A stretch of DNA of 63,011 nucleotides from Serratia sp. M24T3. GTDB lineage: Bacteria > Pseudomonadota > Gammaproteobacteria > Enterobacterales > Enterobacteriaceae. The number at the start of each line of letters is the position of its first letter. Position 1 is the first letter of the stretch. A program made the position numbers and the translations under genes. A model generated the notes under the pieces. The model saw only the letters and a list, made by a program, of their open reading frames with translations. It was not told where the DNA came from and did not search any database. The stretch covers positions 1 through 63,011 of the forward strand of contig NZ_AJHJ01000027.1 of assembly GCF_000257645.1 (NCBI RefSeq), in the 5' to 3' direction. Positions 18,314 to 26,759 of this stretch are shown here, one piece after another.

Positions 18314-18341
18314 GGGGTAGCAATGCTATTTAATCTAAATT

Positions 18342-19853
18342 TTAGGCAGCCTCATCAACCGGCTTCATTGCCTTGGACTTTTTATTCTGCTGACGAGGAT
18401 AAAAACGCCCCTCTTTCAGAGAAGTTTCAATCTCCTCCAATGAGCGCCCTTTGGTTTCTGGCACCATAAAGAAGATAAACAGGAAACCTAACAGGTTAAG
18501 CAGGGCGTAAAACCACATCGCACCGCCAATTCCCAATACGCTAACCAATGACAGCGCAGTCGCGGTCAGCAGCAAGTTTGAACCCCACAAGGTTGCAGCA
18601 TGCAGGCTGGTGGCTTTCTCTCTTATACCCATCGGATACACTTCTGAACCCAGTAACCAACCGATTACCTGAATCCCGCCGGAATTAAACACCATAAAGG
18701 CAAACAGGCAAGTCACGATTAACCAGCCGTATTGCTGACCATGGCTGTCGAGCATAAACATCAGGCCCAGCAGGAACAGGCTGATGATCGCGCCTGGCAT
18801 CATCCACAGCGTCAATGCACGGCGGCCAACATGGTCAACCACCAACTTGCCGATTATTGTCAGCACCAGATAGATCACAGCCACGCCCAGCGCGGAGTGC
18901 AATGCCGCTGCACGGCTAAATCCGGCATCGGTCAGGAAGGTCGGGGTATAGTAAATCATCATCTCGATGCCCGAAAGCTGGGTAAAGGCGGCAACTCCAA
19001 GACCAGCAAACAGGGCAGGGCGCATCCAGGGTTGTTTTAAATCTTTCCAGCCTGCGACACTTTTACGCTCGACTTTATCGTGCACTTTTTGAATATTTCG
19101 CAGTTCATGGCGAACCTCGCGGTCAGTCTCACGCACCATATTCAGCGCAATACGCGCCTCTTTGGTTCGTTTTTGACCCACTAACCAGCGCGGACTCTCG
19201 GGCATAGGCAGCATGCCGAAAAGCAGGATCAGCGCCGGAATGGCAGCAACCGAGAACATCGTGCGCCAAGTCCAGATATCCTGCATAAACGCGCCAACCA
19301 GGCCAGCGGTCAGGATGCCGATACCGATAGAAATATTGAAAAAGGTCACCAGTCGACCACGTTTTGCCGGCGGTGCCAGCTCAGCGATATATACTGGAAC
19401 AATTTGCGAAGCTCCACCAACGGCAAAGCCAAGCACGATACGCGCCATACCGAGCCAGAAAGCGGTGGGAGAAAGACCTGAGCCGATAACGCCAACGGCA
19501 AAAATACCTGCGACAGTCATTACGGTATAGCGGCGACCAATTACGCTGGACAGTTTACCGCAGCATAAAGCGCCAATAACCGCACCAACAAGAATGGCGC
19601 TGGTGACCATTTCCTGCGCGTGACTTGTGAGGGAGAAGTCGTGGGTTATTTGCAGCAGTGCGCCTGAAATAATCCCTGTGTCGTACCCATATAAAAAACC
19701 AGCGATGGCAGCGATGCCTGTGGCGGTAAGGAGAAACGCATCTGCGCTAAGAAAATTGTTGGATTCACTATTTTCAACCTGGGCAGGAACGTTATTTTCG
19801 CCCCCCTGCGTCTCCGAGAGTGGTTCAATCTTTTCTAGATTAATCTGCGTCAT
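18342..19853 (-). CDS. Sugar porter family MFS transporter
   Basis: This 503-aa, 12-helix major facilitator has the sugar porter signatures: GYDTGIISGALL after the first helix, GRRYTVM in loop 2-3, PESPRWLV between the halves, and PETKGRSLEEIE after the last helix. Relatives are proton symporters for hexoses, pentoses or inositol (GalP, XylE, IolT); the substrate cannot be fixed here. The ribosome binding site AAGGT lies 6 nt before ATG. It replaces yafE at this place in the E. coli map. A textbook CRP site lies upstream, which fits a catabolic sugar carrier. Confidence 0.85.
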   Translation of the reverse strand: MTQINLEKIEPLSETQGGENNVPAQVENSESNNFLSADAFLLTATGIAAIAGFLYGYDTGIISGALLQITHDFSLTSHAQEMVTSAILVGAVIGALCCGKLSSVIGRRYTVMTVAGIFAVGVIGSGLSPTAFWLGMARIVLGFAVGGASQIVPVYIAELAPPAKRGRLVTFFNISIGIGILTAGLVGAFMQDIWTWRTMFSVAAIPALILLFGMLPMPESPRWLVGQKRTKEARIALNMVRETDREVRHELRNIQKVHDKVERKSVAGWKDLKQPWMRPALFAGLGVAAFTQLSGIEMMIYYTPTFLTDAGFSRAAALHSALGVAVIYLVLTIIGKLVVDHVGRRALTLWMMPGAIISLFLLGLMFMLDSHGQQYGWLIVTCLFAFMVFNSGGIQVIGWLLGSEVYPMGIREKATSLHAATLWGSNLLLTATALSLVSVLGIGGAMWFYALLNLLGFLFIFFMVPETKGRSLEEIETSLKEGRFYPRQQNKKSKAMKPVDEAA

Positions 19854-20067
19854 AAGTACCTTATTTTCTAGTTTTATATCAGTGGTTCAAATACATCCTT
19901 GCGAAAGAGTATGAGGGGAAAAATAGGTGGCCAATCAAGGTGGTAGCAGGTGAGAAATATAGGCCGGCAATACTGTCTACCCCCTCTCCATTAAGTGTTT
20001 TATCTGGTCGGGTCTGTTTCTCACTGTTAATTAGATATAGCAGCTTAGATTCCTAATGTCATATTTT

Positions 20068-20083
20068 TGTGACTCTAATCACA
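20068..20083 (-). promoter_or_regulatory. CRP (cAMP receptor protein) binding site
   Basis: TGTGACTCTAATCACA matches TGTGA-N6-TCACA perfectly. It lies 215 bp upstream of the sugar porter start. A TATATC -10 candidate follows about 37 bp downstream of the site centre on the minus strand. The target is probably the porter gene. Confidence 0.75.
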
Positions 20084-20373
20084 GAATTTCGAGGGATAAA
20101 GAGCATATGGCCTATGAGTTTTACTTTTTGGAAAATAATATTCTGCAACGCGAGGTGGCGTGGGGGAGATATTTTCAAGGCTAAAATTATGGCGGCGGTA
20201 AATATTATTTTATGAAGGAGGGTATTATTTTAATAGTAGCGGCCAGTGTGGAGTTATCTTATTTAAAGGGTCGGTTTTCGCACTGATTCAACTCGTTTCT
20301 TTAGCAGATTTAAACTTGGAAGGGGATTATTTCTTAACTTGTGAGTGTTATGAAAATTCGTTGAATTTCAGGT

Positions 20374-20400
20374 AATAAAAAAGCACCCGAAGGTGCTTTT
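20374..20400 (-). terminator. Terminator of mltD
   Basis: On the minus strand AAAAGCACC TTCG GGTGC is followed by TTTTTTATT, 34 nt after the mltD stop. It is a UUCG-type tetraloop hairpin with a U-tract. Confidence 0.9.
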
Positions 20401-20433
20401 ACTAACGATCACAGCGAGTATTTCACAGTAATA

Positions 20434-21807
20434 TCAGCTGTCAGGACTCTGCTTGCCGCTGACATAGAGTGTCAGCTTCTCGCCCGGCTGGAGGTTGTCC
20501 AGACCCGTGTTCCAGCGCATCACATCTTTGATGTTCACGCCGTTGCGCTTGGCAATGCTCGATAACGAGTCACCTTTGCGCACCTGATAAGTAATACTGT
20601 CGCTGCTGCCACTAACGCCGCTGTCTGCCACTTGCAGGGTTTGCCCAACTTTTAGCACGCTCGCCGAGCGTAAATTGTTCCAACGCTGTAAGTCACTGGA
20701 CTTCACATTCAGTTTGGCTGCAATTCCTGTCAGGCTGTCGCCGGAGCGGACCTTATAAGAAGCTGCGCCAGACGTGCTGTTGCTCGCCAGTTTTGTTTCC
20801 TGCACCGCACTGATGTCTCCATCAGCCAGAGAGTCTTTAAACTGATCTGCATGCGCTTTTGGCAACACAATGTAATGAGGGCCGTTAGGGGCCGTTACAT
20901 TACGCTTGTAACCGGTATTATACGATTTCAGCTTAGTCAGTGACATGCCCGCCATCTCAGCCGCCTGAGTTAACTGCATCTGCTGGCCCACTTCAACACG
21001 CGCCAATGCGCGGTCTTCGTCAGGTTTCGGTAAGCTAACACCGTATTTTTTACTATGCTTAAGAATATCGCTAAGTGCCAACATCTTCGGTACATAAATC
21101 GACGTCTCCCGAGGAAGCGCCAATGACCAGAAATCTGTCGGTCGACCTTTCGCTTTATTCTGTTTTATCGCTTGCATCACGCGACCTTCACCGCTGTTGT
21201 AGGCTGCAACGGTCAGTAACCAGTCACCGCCGAACATTTTGTTCAGGCTTTGCATCATATCAAGCGCAGCAGTTGTCGATGCCACAACATCGCGGCGACC
21301 GTCATACCACTGGTTTTGTTTCAAACCATAGTTTCGACCCGTGCTTGGCACAATCTGCCATAACCCAGCGGCGTTGGCTGCTGAAGTTGCTTTGGGGTCA
21401 AAAGCGCTCTCCACTATGGGTAGCAGTACTAGTTCCATCGGCATATTACGTTTCTTAATCTGCTCGGTGATCCAGTACATGTACGGCTCTGCCCGTAATG
21501 TTACATCGTGGAGATAGCTCTTATTTTTTAAATATTTTAATTTTTGCTCACGGATCCGGGAATTATCCGGAACCTTCATCTTCAGCTCGTCGCCAATGAA
21601 GTTCCACAGATTCTTTTGCGCATTGGGGTCACTAGTGCCCAACCAATGCGCCGATGTCGACTGCCCATCGTCTGCGTACTCTCCTGCTTCACTTTGACTT
21701 GCCGAAGACAAACTCTGTGCATGCTGTTCGGGTACCTTGACGTCCTGCCTGGACGCCTGGCAACCCACTAGCAACACTGAGGCGAAGATAATCGCTTTAG
21801 CCTTCAT
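20434..21807 (-). CDS. mltD: Membrane-bound lytic murein transglycosylase D
   Basis: This 457-aa lipoprotein is close to E. coli MltD. The signal peptide ends in LLVGC with lipidated C16. The SLT domain (about 100-260) has catalytic E133 in LLPIVESAFDP and the AAYNSGEGRV motif. Two LysM domains lie near the C-terminus (about 345-390 and 398-442), each with a YxVRxGDSL start, and bind peptidoglycan. It cleaves glycan strands to 1,6-anhydromuropeptides in the outer membrane/periplasm. The 60-nt in-frame extension upstream is rejected because it would bury the signal peptide. Confidence 0.94.
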   Translation of the reverse strand: MKAKAIIFASVLLVGCQASRQDVKVPEQHAQSLSSASQSEAGEYADDGQSTSAHWLGTSDPNAQKNLWNFIGDELKMKVPDNSRIREQKLKYLKNKSYLHDVTLRAEPYMYWITEQIKKRNMPMELVLLPIVESAFDPKATSAANAAGLWQIVPSTGRNYGLKQNQWYDGRRDVVASTTAALDMMQSLNKMFGGDWLLTVAAYNSGEGRVMQAIKQNKAKGRPTDFWSLALPRETSIYVPKMLALSDILKHSKKYGVSLPKPDEDRALARVEVGQQMQLTQAAEMAGMSLTKLKSYNTGYKRNVTAPNGPHYIVLPKAHADQFKDSLADGDISAVQETKLASNSTSGAASYKVRSGDSLTGIAAKLNVKSSDLQRWNNLRSASVLKVGQTLQVADSGVSGSSDSITYQVRKGDSLSSIAKRNGVNIKDVMRWNTGLDNLQPGEKLTLYVSGKQSPDS

Positions 21808-21876
21808 GTGTGTGTCATAGTTGCTTAAAAGACGAGCAATACTACTTTGCCCTGTCAAAAAAGACAACTAAAAGGT

Positions 21877-22632
21877 TCAGAAGGTATCTTTGAGATGCCT
21901 CAAATGAGCAAAAACCTGCCAGTCAGATGTAATGCTTCCGTTAAGGTTTAAATTGTTTTGTAAATCAGAGTCATGGCATCGTAAGAATAGGTTGATTTTG
22001 CGTTCCAAACCTAGGGTTGTAGGCAGAGATGATTGTCCGTTTTTACGCTTATCCAGCACAGATTGTTCATGTACCAAAATATCAGAATCATCTGGGAGAA
22101 TTGAGCGTGCAAACTTAAGATTTGAGACTGTATATTCGTGCGCGCAACAGACAAGCGTATCGTCAGGAAGTTCAGCTAAGCGTTGAAACGATTGGTACAT
22201 TTGCTCGGGCGTCCCTTCGAACAATCTTCCGCATCCGCCCGAAAACATCGTATCGCCGCAGAAAAGGTAAGGCGCGCTATAGTATGAAATGTGACCTAAT
22301 GTGTGCCCTGGCGTAGCAAAAATTGCCCAGTTTACCCCTCCAATTTCGACCCGATCGCCATTTTTAAGAATTATCTTAGCGCCCTTGCTCGAAGTTTCTT
22401 CTGGGCCGTATACTTTTACAGCAGGGAACTGTTTGATAATTGAGCTAACGCCGTCGACGTGGTCACCGTGATGGTGAGTCAACATGATAGCGGAAGGGGT
22501 CAGATTGCGTTCGGCCAACGTTTTGAGCACGGGTGCTGCTTCGCCGGGATCAACGATCACACAATGACCTTTTTGGTCATCCAGCAGCCAAATGTAATTG
22601 TCCTGTAACGCCGGAATACTGATAAGATTCAT
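21877..22632 (-). CDS. gloB: Hydroxyacylglutathione hydrolase (glyoxalase II)
   Basis: This 251-aa metallo-beta-lactamase-fold enzyme hydrolyses S-lactoylglutathione to lactate and glutathione, completing methylglyoxal detoxification. Binuclear metal motif [10 protein letters not shown] gives H53, H55, D57 and H58. GHTLGHISY and CAHEYT supply further ligands. The start at 22632 has AAGGAG nine bases upstream and matches [14 protein letters not shown] of E. coli. It is divergent from yafS, with 42 nt between starts, and precedes mltD. Confidence 0.95.
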   Translation of the reverse strand: MNLISIPALQDNYIWLLDDQKGHCVIVDPGEAAPVLKTLAERNLTPSAIMLTHHHGDHVDGVSSIIKQFPAVKVYGPEETSSKGAKIILKNGDRVEIGGVNWAIFATPGHTLGHISYYSAPYLFCGDTMFSGGCGRLFEGTPEQMYQSFQRLAELPDDTLVCCAHEYTVSNLKFARSILPDDSDILVHEQSVLDKRKNGQSSLPTTLGLERKINLFLRCHDSDLQNNLNLNGSITSDWQVFAHLRHLKDTF

Positions 22633-22674
22633 GACATACTCCTTAAGCAATTGCCTGAAAGTTGAACACAAAAT

Positions 22675-23400
22675 ATGAAGTCAGCCCAAATTCATAAAAA
22701 GCTGGTGGTGCCTTCATCGTGGAATGATATTCCTCGTGGTGATTACTACCGTGCCGCGCTTGAACAGCAACTGCAACCCTGGTGGAGCAAGTTGTACGGC
22801 TTTCATTTGCTTAAAATCGGAAATTTAAGTGTTGAAATCAACAGCGAAGACTGCCCGATCTCGCATCAGGTCAACGTTGCCCCAGAGGGCGAAAGCCTGC
22901 ATGTGCAGGGCGATCCGTACTATTTGCCTTTTGAGCAAAAATCGGTAGACGCCTGCCTGCTGTGCCACACGCTAAATTATGCCACCGACCCACACCGCAT
23001 TCTGCGCGAAGTCGACAGAGTGCTGATTGACGATGGTTGGCTGGTGTTGAGTGGCTTTGCCCCATTCAGTTTACTGGGAATGGGCAAATGCGTGCCTTTT
23101 TTCCGCAAGCGACAGCCATTTAATAGCCGCATGTTCACTCAGACACGCTTAATCGACTGGCTAAGCCTGCTCAACTATGAGGTGATGTTTAAATCTCGTT
23201 TTCAAGTGTTGCCATGGCATCGGCAGGGGGGACGTTTGCTTAGCGCGCATCTTCCTGCGCTCGGCTGTATGACGGTGATCGTCGCGAGAAAACGCACGTT
23301 GCCGCTGCTACCGACGGCCAAGAAAATGCCTGCTCGTCGTCAGTCGATTGCCCAGCCGGTGGGAGCCAACAAAAGCTATCGTAAAAAGCATGAGGATTAG
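22675..23400 (+). CDS. yafS: SAM-dependent methyltransferase-like protein YafS
   Basis: This 241-aa class I methyltransferase fold corresponds to E. coli YafS. A central stretch [30 protein letters not shown] (about 80-109 in parts) has the acidic post-II/motif IV layout of the Methyltransf_11 group. The glycine-rich SAM motif I is poorly conserved, as in the family. Function is unknown. It diverges from gloB, and its 3' end faces rnhA. Confidence 0.83.
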   Translation: MKSAQIHKKLVVPSSWNDIPRGDYYRAALEQQLQPWWSKLYGFHLLKIGNLSVEINSEDCPISHQVNVAPEGESLHVQGDPYYLPFEQKSVDACLLCHTLNYATDPHRILREVDRVLIDDGWLVLSGFAPFSLLGMGKCVPFFRKRQPFNSRMFTQTRLIDWLSLLNYEVMFKSRFQVLPWHRQGGRLLSAHLPALGCMTVIVARKRTLPLLPTAKKMPARRQSIAQPVGANKSYRKKHED

Positions 23401-23501
23401 GTTAAATTTTTATAAATTAAGGTGTTATAGAATAATGAAGGTTTAGGCTTTGTTGTGAAGCTGCACACACAACATCAGGCGCGTGTGCAGAGGTCAAGGC
23501 G

Positions 23502-23969
23502 TTATTTTTCAGGCTGATAGCCGACATCTTCCAGCGTAGGATTACCGGCAGCAACGCGCGCCAGCTCGTCACAGCGCTCATTCTCCGGATGCCCGGCATG
23601 GCCTTTGACCCACATCCAGTTCAGAGTGTGGGTTTGAATGGCGGCATCCAGACGTTTCCACAAATCGACATTTTTAACCGGTTTTTTATCTGCCGTTTTC
23701 CAACCGCGTTTCTTCCAGTTATGGATCCACAAAGTAATGCCCTGTCGAACATACTGACTGTCGGTGCTCAGCGTCACGTCGCACGGCGTGGTTAATGCCT
23801 CCAGCGAGACAATCGCCGCCATCAGCTCCATGCGATTATTCGTGGTCAGACGATAACCGGCACTAAAGGGTTTTTCGTGTTCTTTGTAGCGCAATATTGC
23901 GCCGTAACCACCGGGTCCCGGATTGCCGAGGCAAGATCCGTCGGTGAAAATTTCTACCTGTTTGCGCAT
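23502..23969 (-). CDS. rnhA: Ribonuclease HI
   Basis: This 155-aa protein has the same length as E. coli RNase HI, with all active-site residues at the same positions: D10 ([11 protein letters not shown]), E48 (NRMELMAAI), D70 (STDSQYV), H124 and D134. It degrades the RNA of RNA-DNA hybrids, including Okazaki primers and R-loops. It is divergently arranged with dnaQ as in E. coli; the coding starts are 70 nt apart, so their promoters overlap. Confidence 0.97.
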   Translation of the reverse strand: MRKQVEIFTDGSCLGNPGPGGYGAILRYKEHEKPFSAGYRLTTNNRMELMAAIVSLEALTTPCDVTLSTDSQYVRQGITLWIHNWKKRGWKTADKKPVKNVDLWKRLDAAIQTHTLNWMWVKGHAGHPENERCDELARVAAGNPTLEDVGYQPEK

Positions 23970-24025
23970 CTCTGGTAGACTCTTCCATCAGAATGTAAAA
24001 GCCAAGTCTGACATAAACGAGCGCT

Positions 24026-24046
24026 ATGAGCACTGCAATATGCTAA
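24026..24046 (+). CDS. Six-codon mini-ORF overlapping the dnaQ start
   Basis: ATG AGC ACT GCA ATA TGC TAA encodes MSTAIC and stops 4 nt beyond the A of the dnaQ ATG (24040-24042). Its first five codons match the N-terminus MSTAI used for DnaQ in E. coli, but here they are out of frame with dnaQ. It could couple translation to dnaQ or be a fossil of the former start. Confidence 0.4.
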   Translation: MSTAIC

Positions 24047-24789
24047 CTACCCCTACAAGACAGATTGTTCTCGATACCGAAACCACCGGTATGAATAAGC
24101 TGGGTGTCCACTATGAAGGGCACCGGATCATCGAAATCGGTGCCGTTGAGGTAATCAACCGGCGTTTGACCGGTCGCAATTTCCATATGTACCTCAAGCC
24201 GGATCGCCTGGTCGACCCAGAGGCGTTTGGCATTCACGGTATCAGCGACGAATTTCTTGCCGACAAACCGACCTTCGCCGAAATTGCCGATGAGTTCCTT
24301 GAATATATTCGCGGTGGCGAGCTGGTCATCCACAATGCCAACTTTGATATTGGCTTTATGGACTACGAATTCGGCATGCTGGGACGCAACATTCCCAAAA
24401 CCGAAACCTTCTGCAAGATAACCGACAGCCTGTTTATGGCGCGCAAGCTGTTTCCCGGCAAGCGCAACAGCCTCGATGCGCTCAGTGACCGTTATCTAAT
24501 CGACAACAGCAAGCGAACCCTGCACGGCGCATTGCTTGACTCCGAAATCCTCGCCGAAGTCTATCTGATGATGACCGGTGGGCAGACGCTAATGAAGTTC
24601 TCCCACGAGGGCGAGCAGAATACCGGTGCCGATGGTCTTGATATTCAACCCATTATGCGTCCGGCATCGGGTTTACGGGTGCTGCTGGCCAGCGACGAAG
24701 AATTGGTCGCGCATGAATCGCGTCTCGATTTGGTGCAGAAGAAAGGCGGCAGCTGTTTATGGCGTCCTGCGCCACCGGCAACTGAATAA
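24040..24789 (+). CDS. dnaQ: DNA polymerase III epsilon subunit (3'-5' proofreading exonuclease)
   Basis: This 249-aa DEDDh exonuclease is close to E. coli DnaQ. Exo I is LDTETTGMN with D12 and E14; exo II is VIHNANFDIGF; exo III is HGALLDSEIL. The C-terminal RLDLVQKKGGSCLWRP segment binds the alpha subunit. It proofreads in the replicative core. The frame is open back to 23923, but homology begins after the ATG at 24040, giving MLTTPTRQIVLDTETTG instead of the usual MSTAITRQIV. The usual start codons are present just upstream in another frame. Confidence 0.95.
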   Translation: MLTTPTRQIVLDTETTGMNKLGVHYEGHRIIEIGAVEVINRRLTGRNFHMYLKPDRLVDPEAFGIHGISDEFLADKPTFAEIADEFLEYIRGGELVIHNANFDIGFMDYEFGMLGRNIPKTETFCKITDSLFMARKLFPGKRNSLDALSDRYLIDNSKRTLHGALLDSEILAEVYLMMTGGQTLMKFSHEGEQNTGADGLDIQPIMRPASGLRVLLASDEELVAHESRLDLVQKKGGSCLWRPAPPATE

Positions 24790-24940
24790 AACTAATGGCT
24801 TTTTGGCGGTTAAATCACCGTGATGACGAAATACTAGGCGAATGAATTTTTTTGGCAGAAAAAGCATTGACGGAATCACTGACCAACCGTAATATTCGCC
24901 TCGTTCCAGTGACATGGAGCGGCAGTAGCAGTAAGAAAGT

Positions 24941-25017
24941 GGAGCGGTAGTTCAGTTGGTTAGAATACCTGCCTGTCACGCAGGGGGTCGCGGGTTCGAG
25001 CCCCGTCCGTTCCGCCA
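24941..25017 (+). tRNA. aspV: tRNA-Asp (GTC), second copy
   Basis: This gene is base-for-base identical to 441-517. It lies 151 nt after dnaQ, the place of aspV in E. coli. Immediately downstream the E. coli order stops and an accessory block begins. Confidence 0.98.
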
Positions 25018-25023
25018 CATTCA

Positions 25024-25055
25024 GAAGCCCTGATTCAGCAATGAATCAGGGCTTC
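25024..25055 (+). terminator. Hairpin terminator after tRNA-Asp
   Basis: A perfect 14-bp stem (GAAGCCCTGATTCA / TGAATCAGGGCTTC) has a 4-nt loop, 7 nt after the tRNA. It faces the convergent permease gene and may act on both strands. The T-run is poor. Confidence 0.75.
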
Positions 25056-25077
25056 GCTGTTTCTAGACCAGCCTAAA

Positions 25078-26583
25078 CTATTCTTTGCCCAGTTCGGCTT
25101 TTACATAACCCATTGAAGTACTGGCCGCGCGATCGTGACGGGCAATAAAGCGATAGAAACCGCCCGACAAGAATGCCCCGATAAACCAGCTAAAGTTCGC
25201 CACCTGATGCAGGCTCGGTGTAAAGCTAATGACCAGCCCAATCAATACCGCCGGGATAAGTGAACCGATTGCTTTCGGGTTGAAGCCATTGCGATACCAG
25301 TAACGACCAGCAGGCGTGGCGTTGAACAGCGCATCAACGTCAAGATGACCGCGTTTGATTAAGTAGTAATCTGCCAGCAAAATCCCAAACAGTGGACCGA
25401 TAAAGGCGCCCAGCACGTCCAGCGTGTAGTGGATCAGCTCTGGTGATTGGAACAGGTTCCACGGAGTCAGCAATACAGAGCCGACAGCGGCAATCATCCC
25501 GCCGGTGCGGAAACTGATTTTCTGCGGTGAACAGTTGGAGAAATCGAACGCGGGTGACACGAAGTTGGCAACAATATTAATGCCGATAGTGGCAATAATC
25601 ATAGTCAGCAGGCCGAGTGCGACAGCAACGCTGTTACCCACGCGGCTGACAGTTTCAATCGGGTCGGTGATCATGGTGCCAAACAGCGATTGAGTTCCCG
25701 AAACAATCACTACAGTGACGATTGAAAACAGCAGGAAGTTAAACGGCAGGCCCCAGCGGTTACCACGGCGAATTTCGCTCATGTTTTTACCGTAACGCGA
25801 GAAGTCACCAAAGTTGAGCAGCGGACCTGAGAAGTAAGAAACCACCAGCGCAGTCGCGGTGATCATCTCCCAGGTTTGCTGTCCAACGCTCAGTGATTTA
25901 CTGGCCAGGGTAAAGGAGATATTGCTCAGACCGGTTTTGTACACAATCCAACCTGCCAGCATCAGCATCACCACATAAACTGCTGGACCGGCGACGTCGA
26001 TAAAGCGCTTGATGGCGCTCATGCCATGCCAGAAAACCATCGCCTGCAGCACCCACATCACGCCAAAACAAATCCAGCCCAATGCAGAAAGGCCTAGCCA
26101 ATGCGGTACAGTCAGCGGATTAAGCGCCGGGAAGAATTTCAGTAGTACCAGCATCAGCGCGCTTGCTGCCAGATAAGTTTGGATACCGTACCAGGCAAAA
26201 GCGATCAGCCCACGAATCACCGCCGGAATATTGGCCCCGAACACGCCAAACGCCTGACGACAAATAACCGCGTAGGGAACGCCCGCTTGCTGGCTTGGTC
26301 TGGCCACCAGGTTGGCGCACAGCTGCACGATGCAAATCCCGCACAGCAGACAAATCAGCACCTGCCAGCTTGCCAGCCCGAGAGTAAAGAAGCTTGCGGC
26401 AACCACGTATCCGCCCATGCTGTGTACGTCTGACATCCAAAATGAAAATATGTTGTACCAGCTCCAATTCTGATCGCGAGTTGGCGCCAGATCGTCGTTG
26501 CATAGCCTTGGGCTATAGTGCGGTTTGATGATACCAGCACTTAATTCCGGGGCTGCCGCAGAGGTGTTTCCCTTGTTTGGCAT
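25078..26583 (-). CDS. hpxC: NCS1-family allantoin/nucleobase permease
   Basis: This 501-aa, 12-helix NCS1 symporter has the family features DQNWSWYNIFSFWMSDVHSMGGY at the first helix and WYGIQTYL further on. Given the racemase and allantoinase genes next door, allantoin is the likely substrate, as for HpxC in Klebsiella. The start at 26583 has AGGAGC 8 nt upstream; a longer frame to 26655 crosses the promoter region. It diverges from the GntR regulator. A sigma-54-like element lies about 85 nt upstream. Confidence 0.82.
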   Translation of the reverse strand: MPNKGNTSAAAPELSAGIIKPHYSPRLCNDDLAPTRDQNWSWYNIFSFWMSDVHSMGGYVVAASFFTLGLASWQVLICLLCGICIVQLCANLVARPSQQAGVPYAVICRQAFGVFGANIPAVIRGLIAFAWYGIQTYLAASALMLVLLKFFPALNPLTVPHWLGLSALGWICFGVMWVLQAMVFWHGMSAIKRFIDVAGPAVYVVMLMLAGWIVYKTGLSNISFTLASKSLSVGQQTWEMITATALVVSYFSGPLLNFGDFSRYGKNMSEIRRGNRWGLPFNFLLFSIVTVVIVSGTQSLFGTMITDPIETVSRVGNSVAVALGLLTMIIATIGINIVANFVSPAFDFSNCSPQKISFRTGGMIAAVGSVLLTPWNLFQSPELIHYTLDVLGAFIGPLFGILLADYYLIKRGHLDVDALFNATPAGRYWYRNGFNPKAIGSLIPAVLIGLVISFTPSLHQVANFSWFIGAFLSGGFYRFIARHDRAASTSMGYVKAELGKE

Positions 26584-26667
26584 AAATCGTGCTCCTGTCA
26601 TAACAACATTTGAAAGAAGAGAGGCCGGTGTCCGGCAATCCAAAAAATTAACCATTCAAATGTTCAT

Positions 26668-26684
26668 TGCAGGAATTAGGCCAA
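26668..26684 (-). promoter_or_regulatory. Possible sigma-54 promoter of the allantoin permease gene
   Basis: On the minus strand TTGGCCTAATTCCTGCA keeps the essential GG-N10-GC spacing of -24/-12 elements. TGGCAC appears as TGGCCT and TTGCA as CTGCA. It lies 85 bp before the permease start. Confidence 0.4.
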
Positions 26685-26690
26685 ATCTCA

Positions 26691-26747
26691 TTTTTTGTAT
26701 ACAAAAAAAGAATTTCATGTATACGATAAGTTATATGTTCGGTATAC
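26691..26747. promoter_or_regulatory. Three GTATAC repeats, probable operator of the GntR regulator
   Basis: GTATAC occurs at 26697-26702, 26719-26724 and 26742-26747, spaced 22 and 23 bp, about two helical turns. The first lies in an 18-bp perfect palindrome (26691-26708). The set sits in the divergent region between permease and regulator, where an autoregulated GntR-type repressor would bind. Confidence 0.6.
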
Positions 26748-26759
26748 GGAGTAGTGACG

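Larger units (their letters stand above)
19854..20433. other. 580-bp intergenic region between sugar porter and mltD
   Basis: I see no protein gene. It contains the CRP site described separately, A/T-rich stretches and the mltD terminator near 20374. A 24-codon frame (ATG near 20212) lacks a ribosome binding site. Confidence 0.6.

Noticed and set aside
20212-20286. 24-codon ORF in the gap before mltD
   Set aside because: No ribosome binding site and no terminator; likely chance.
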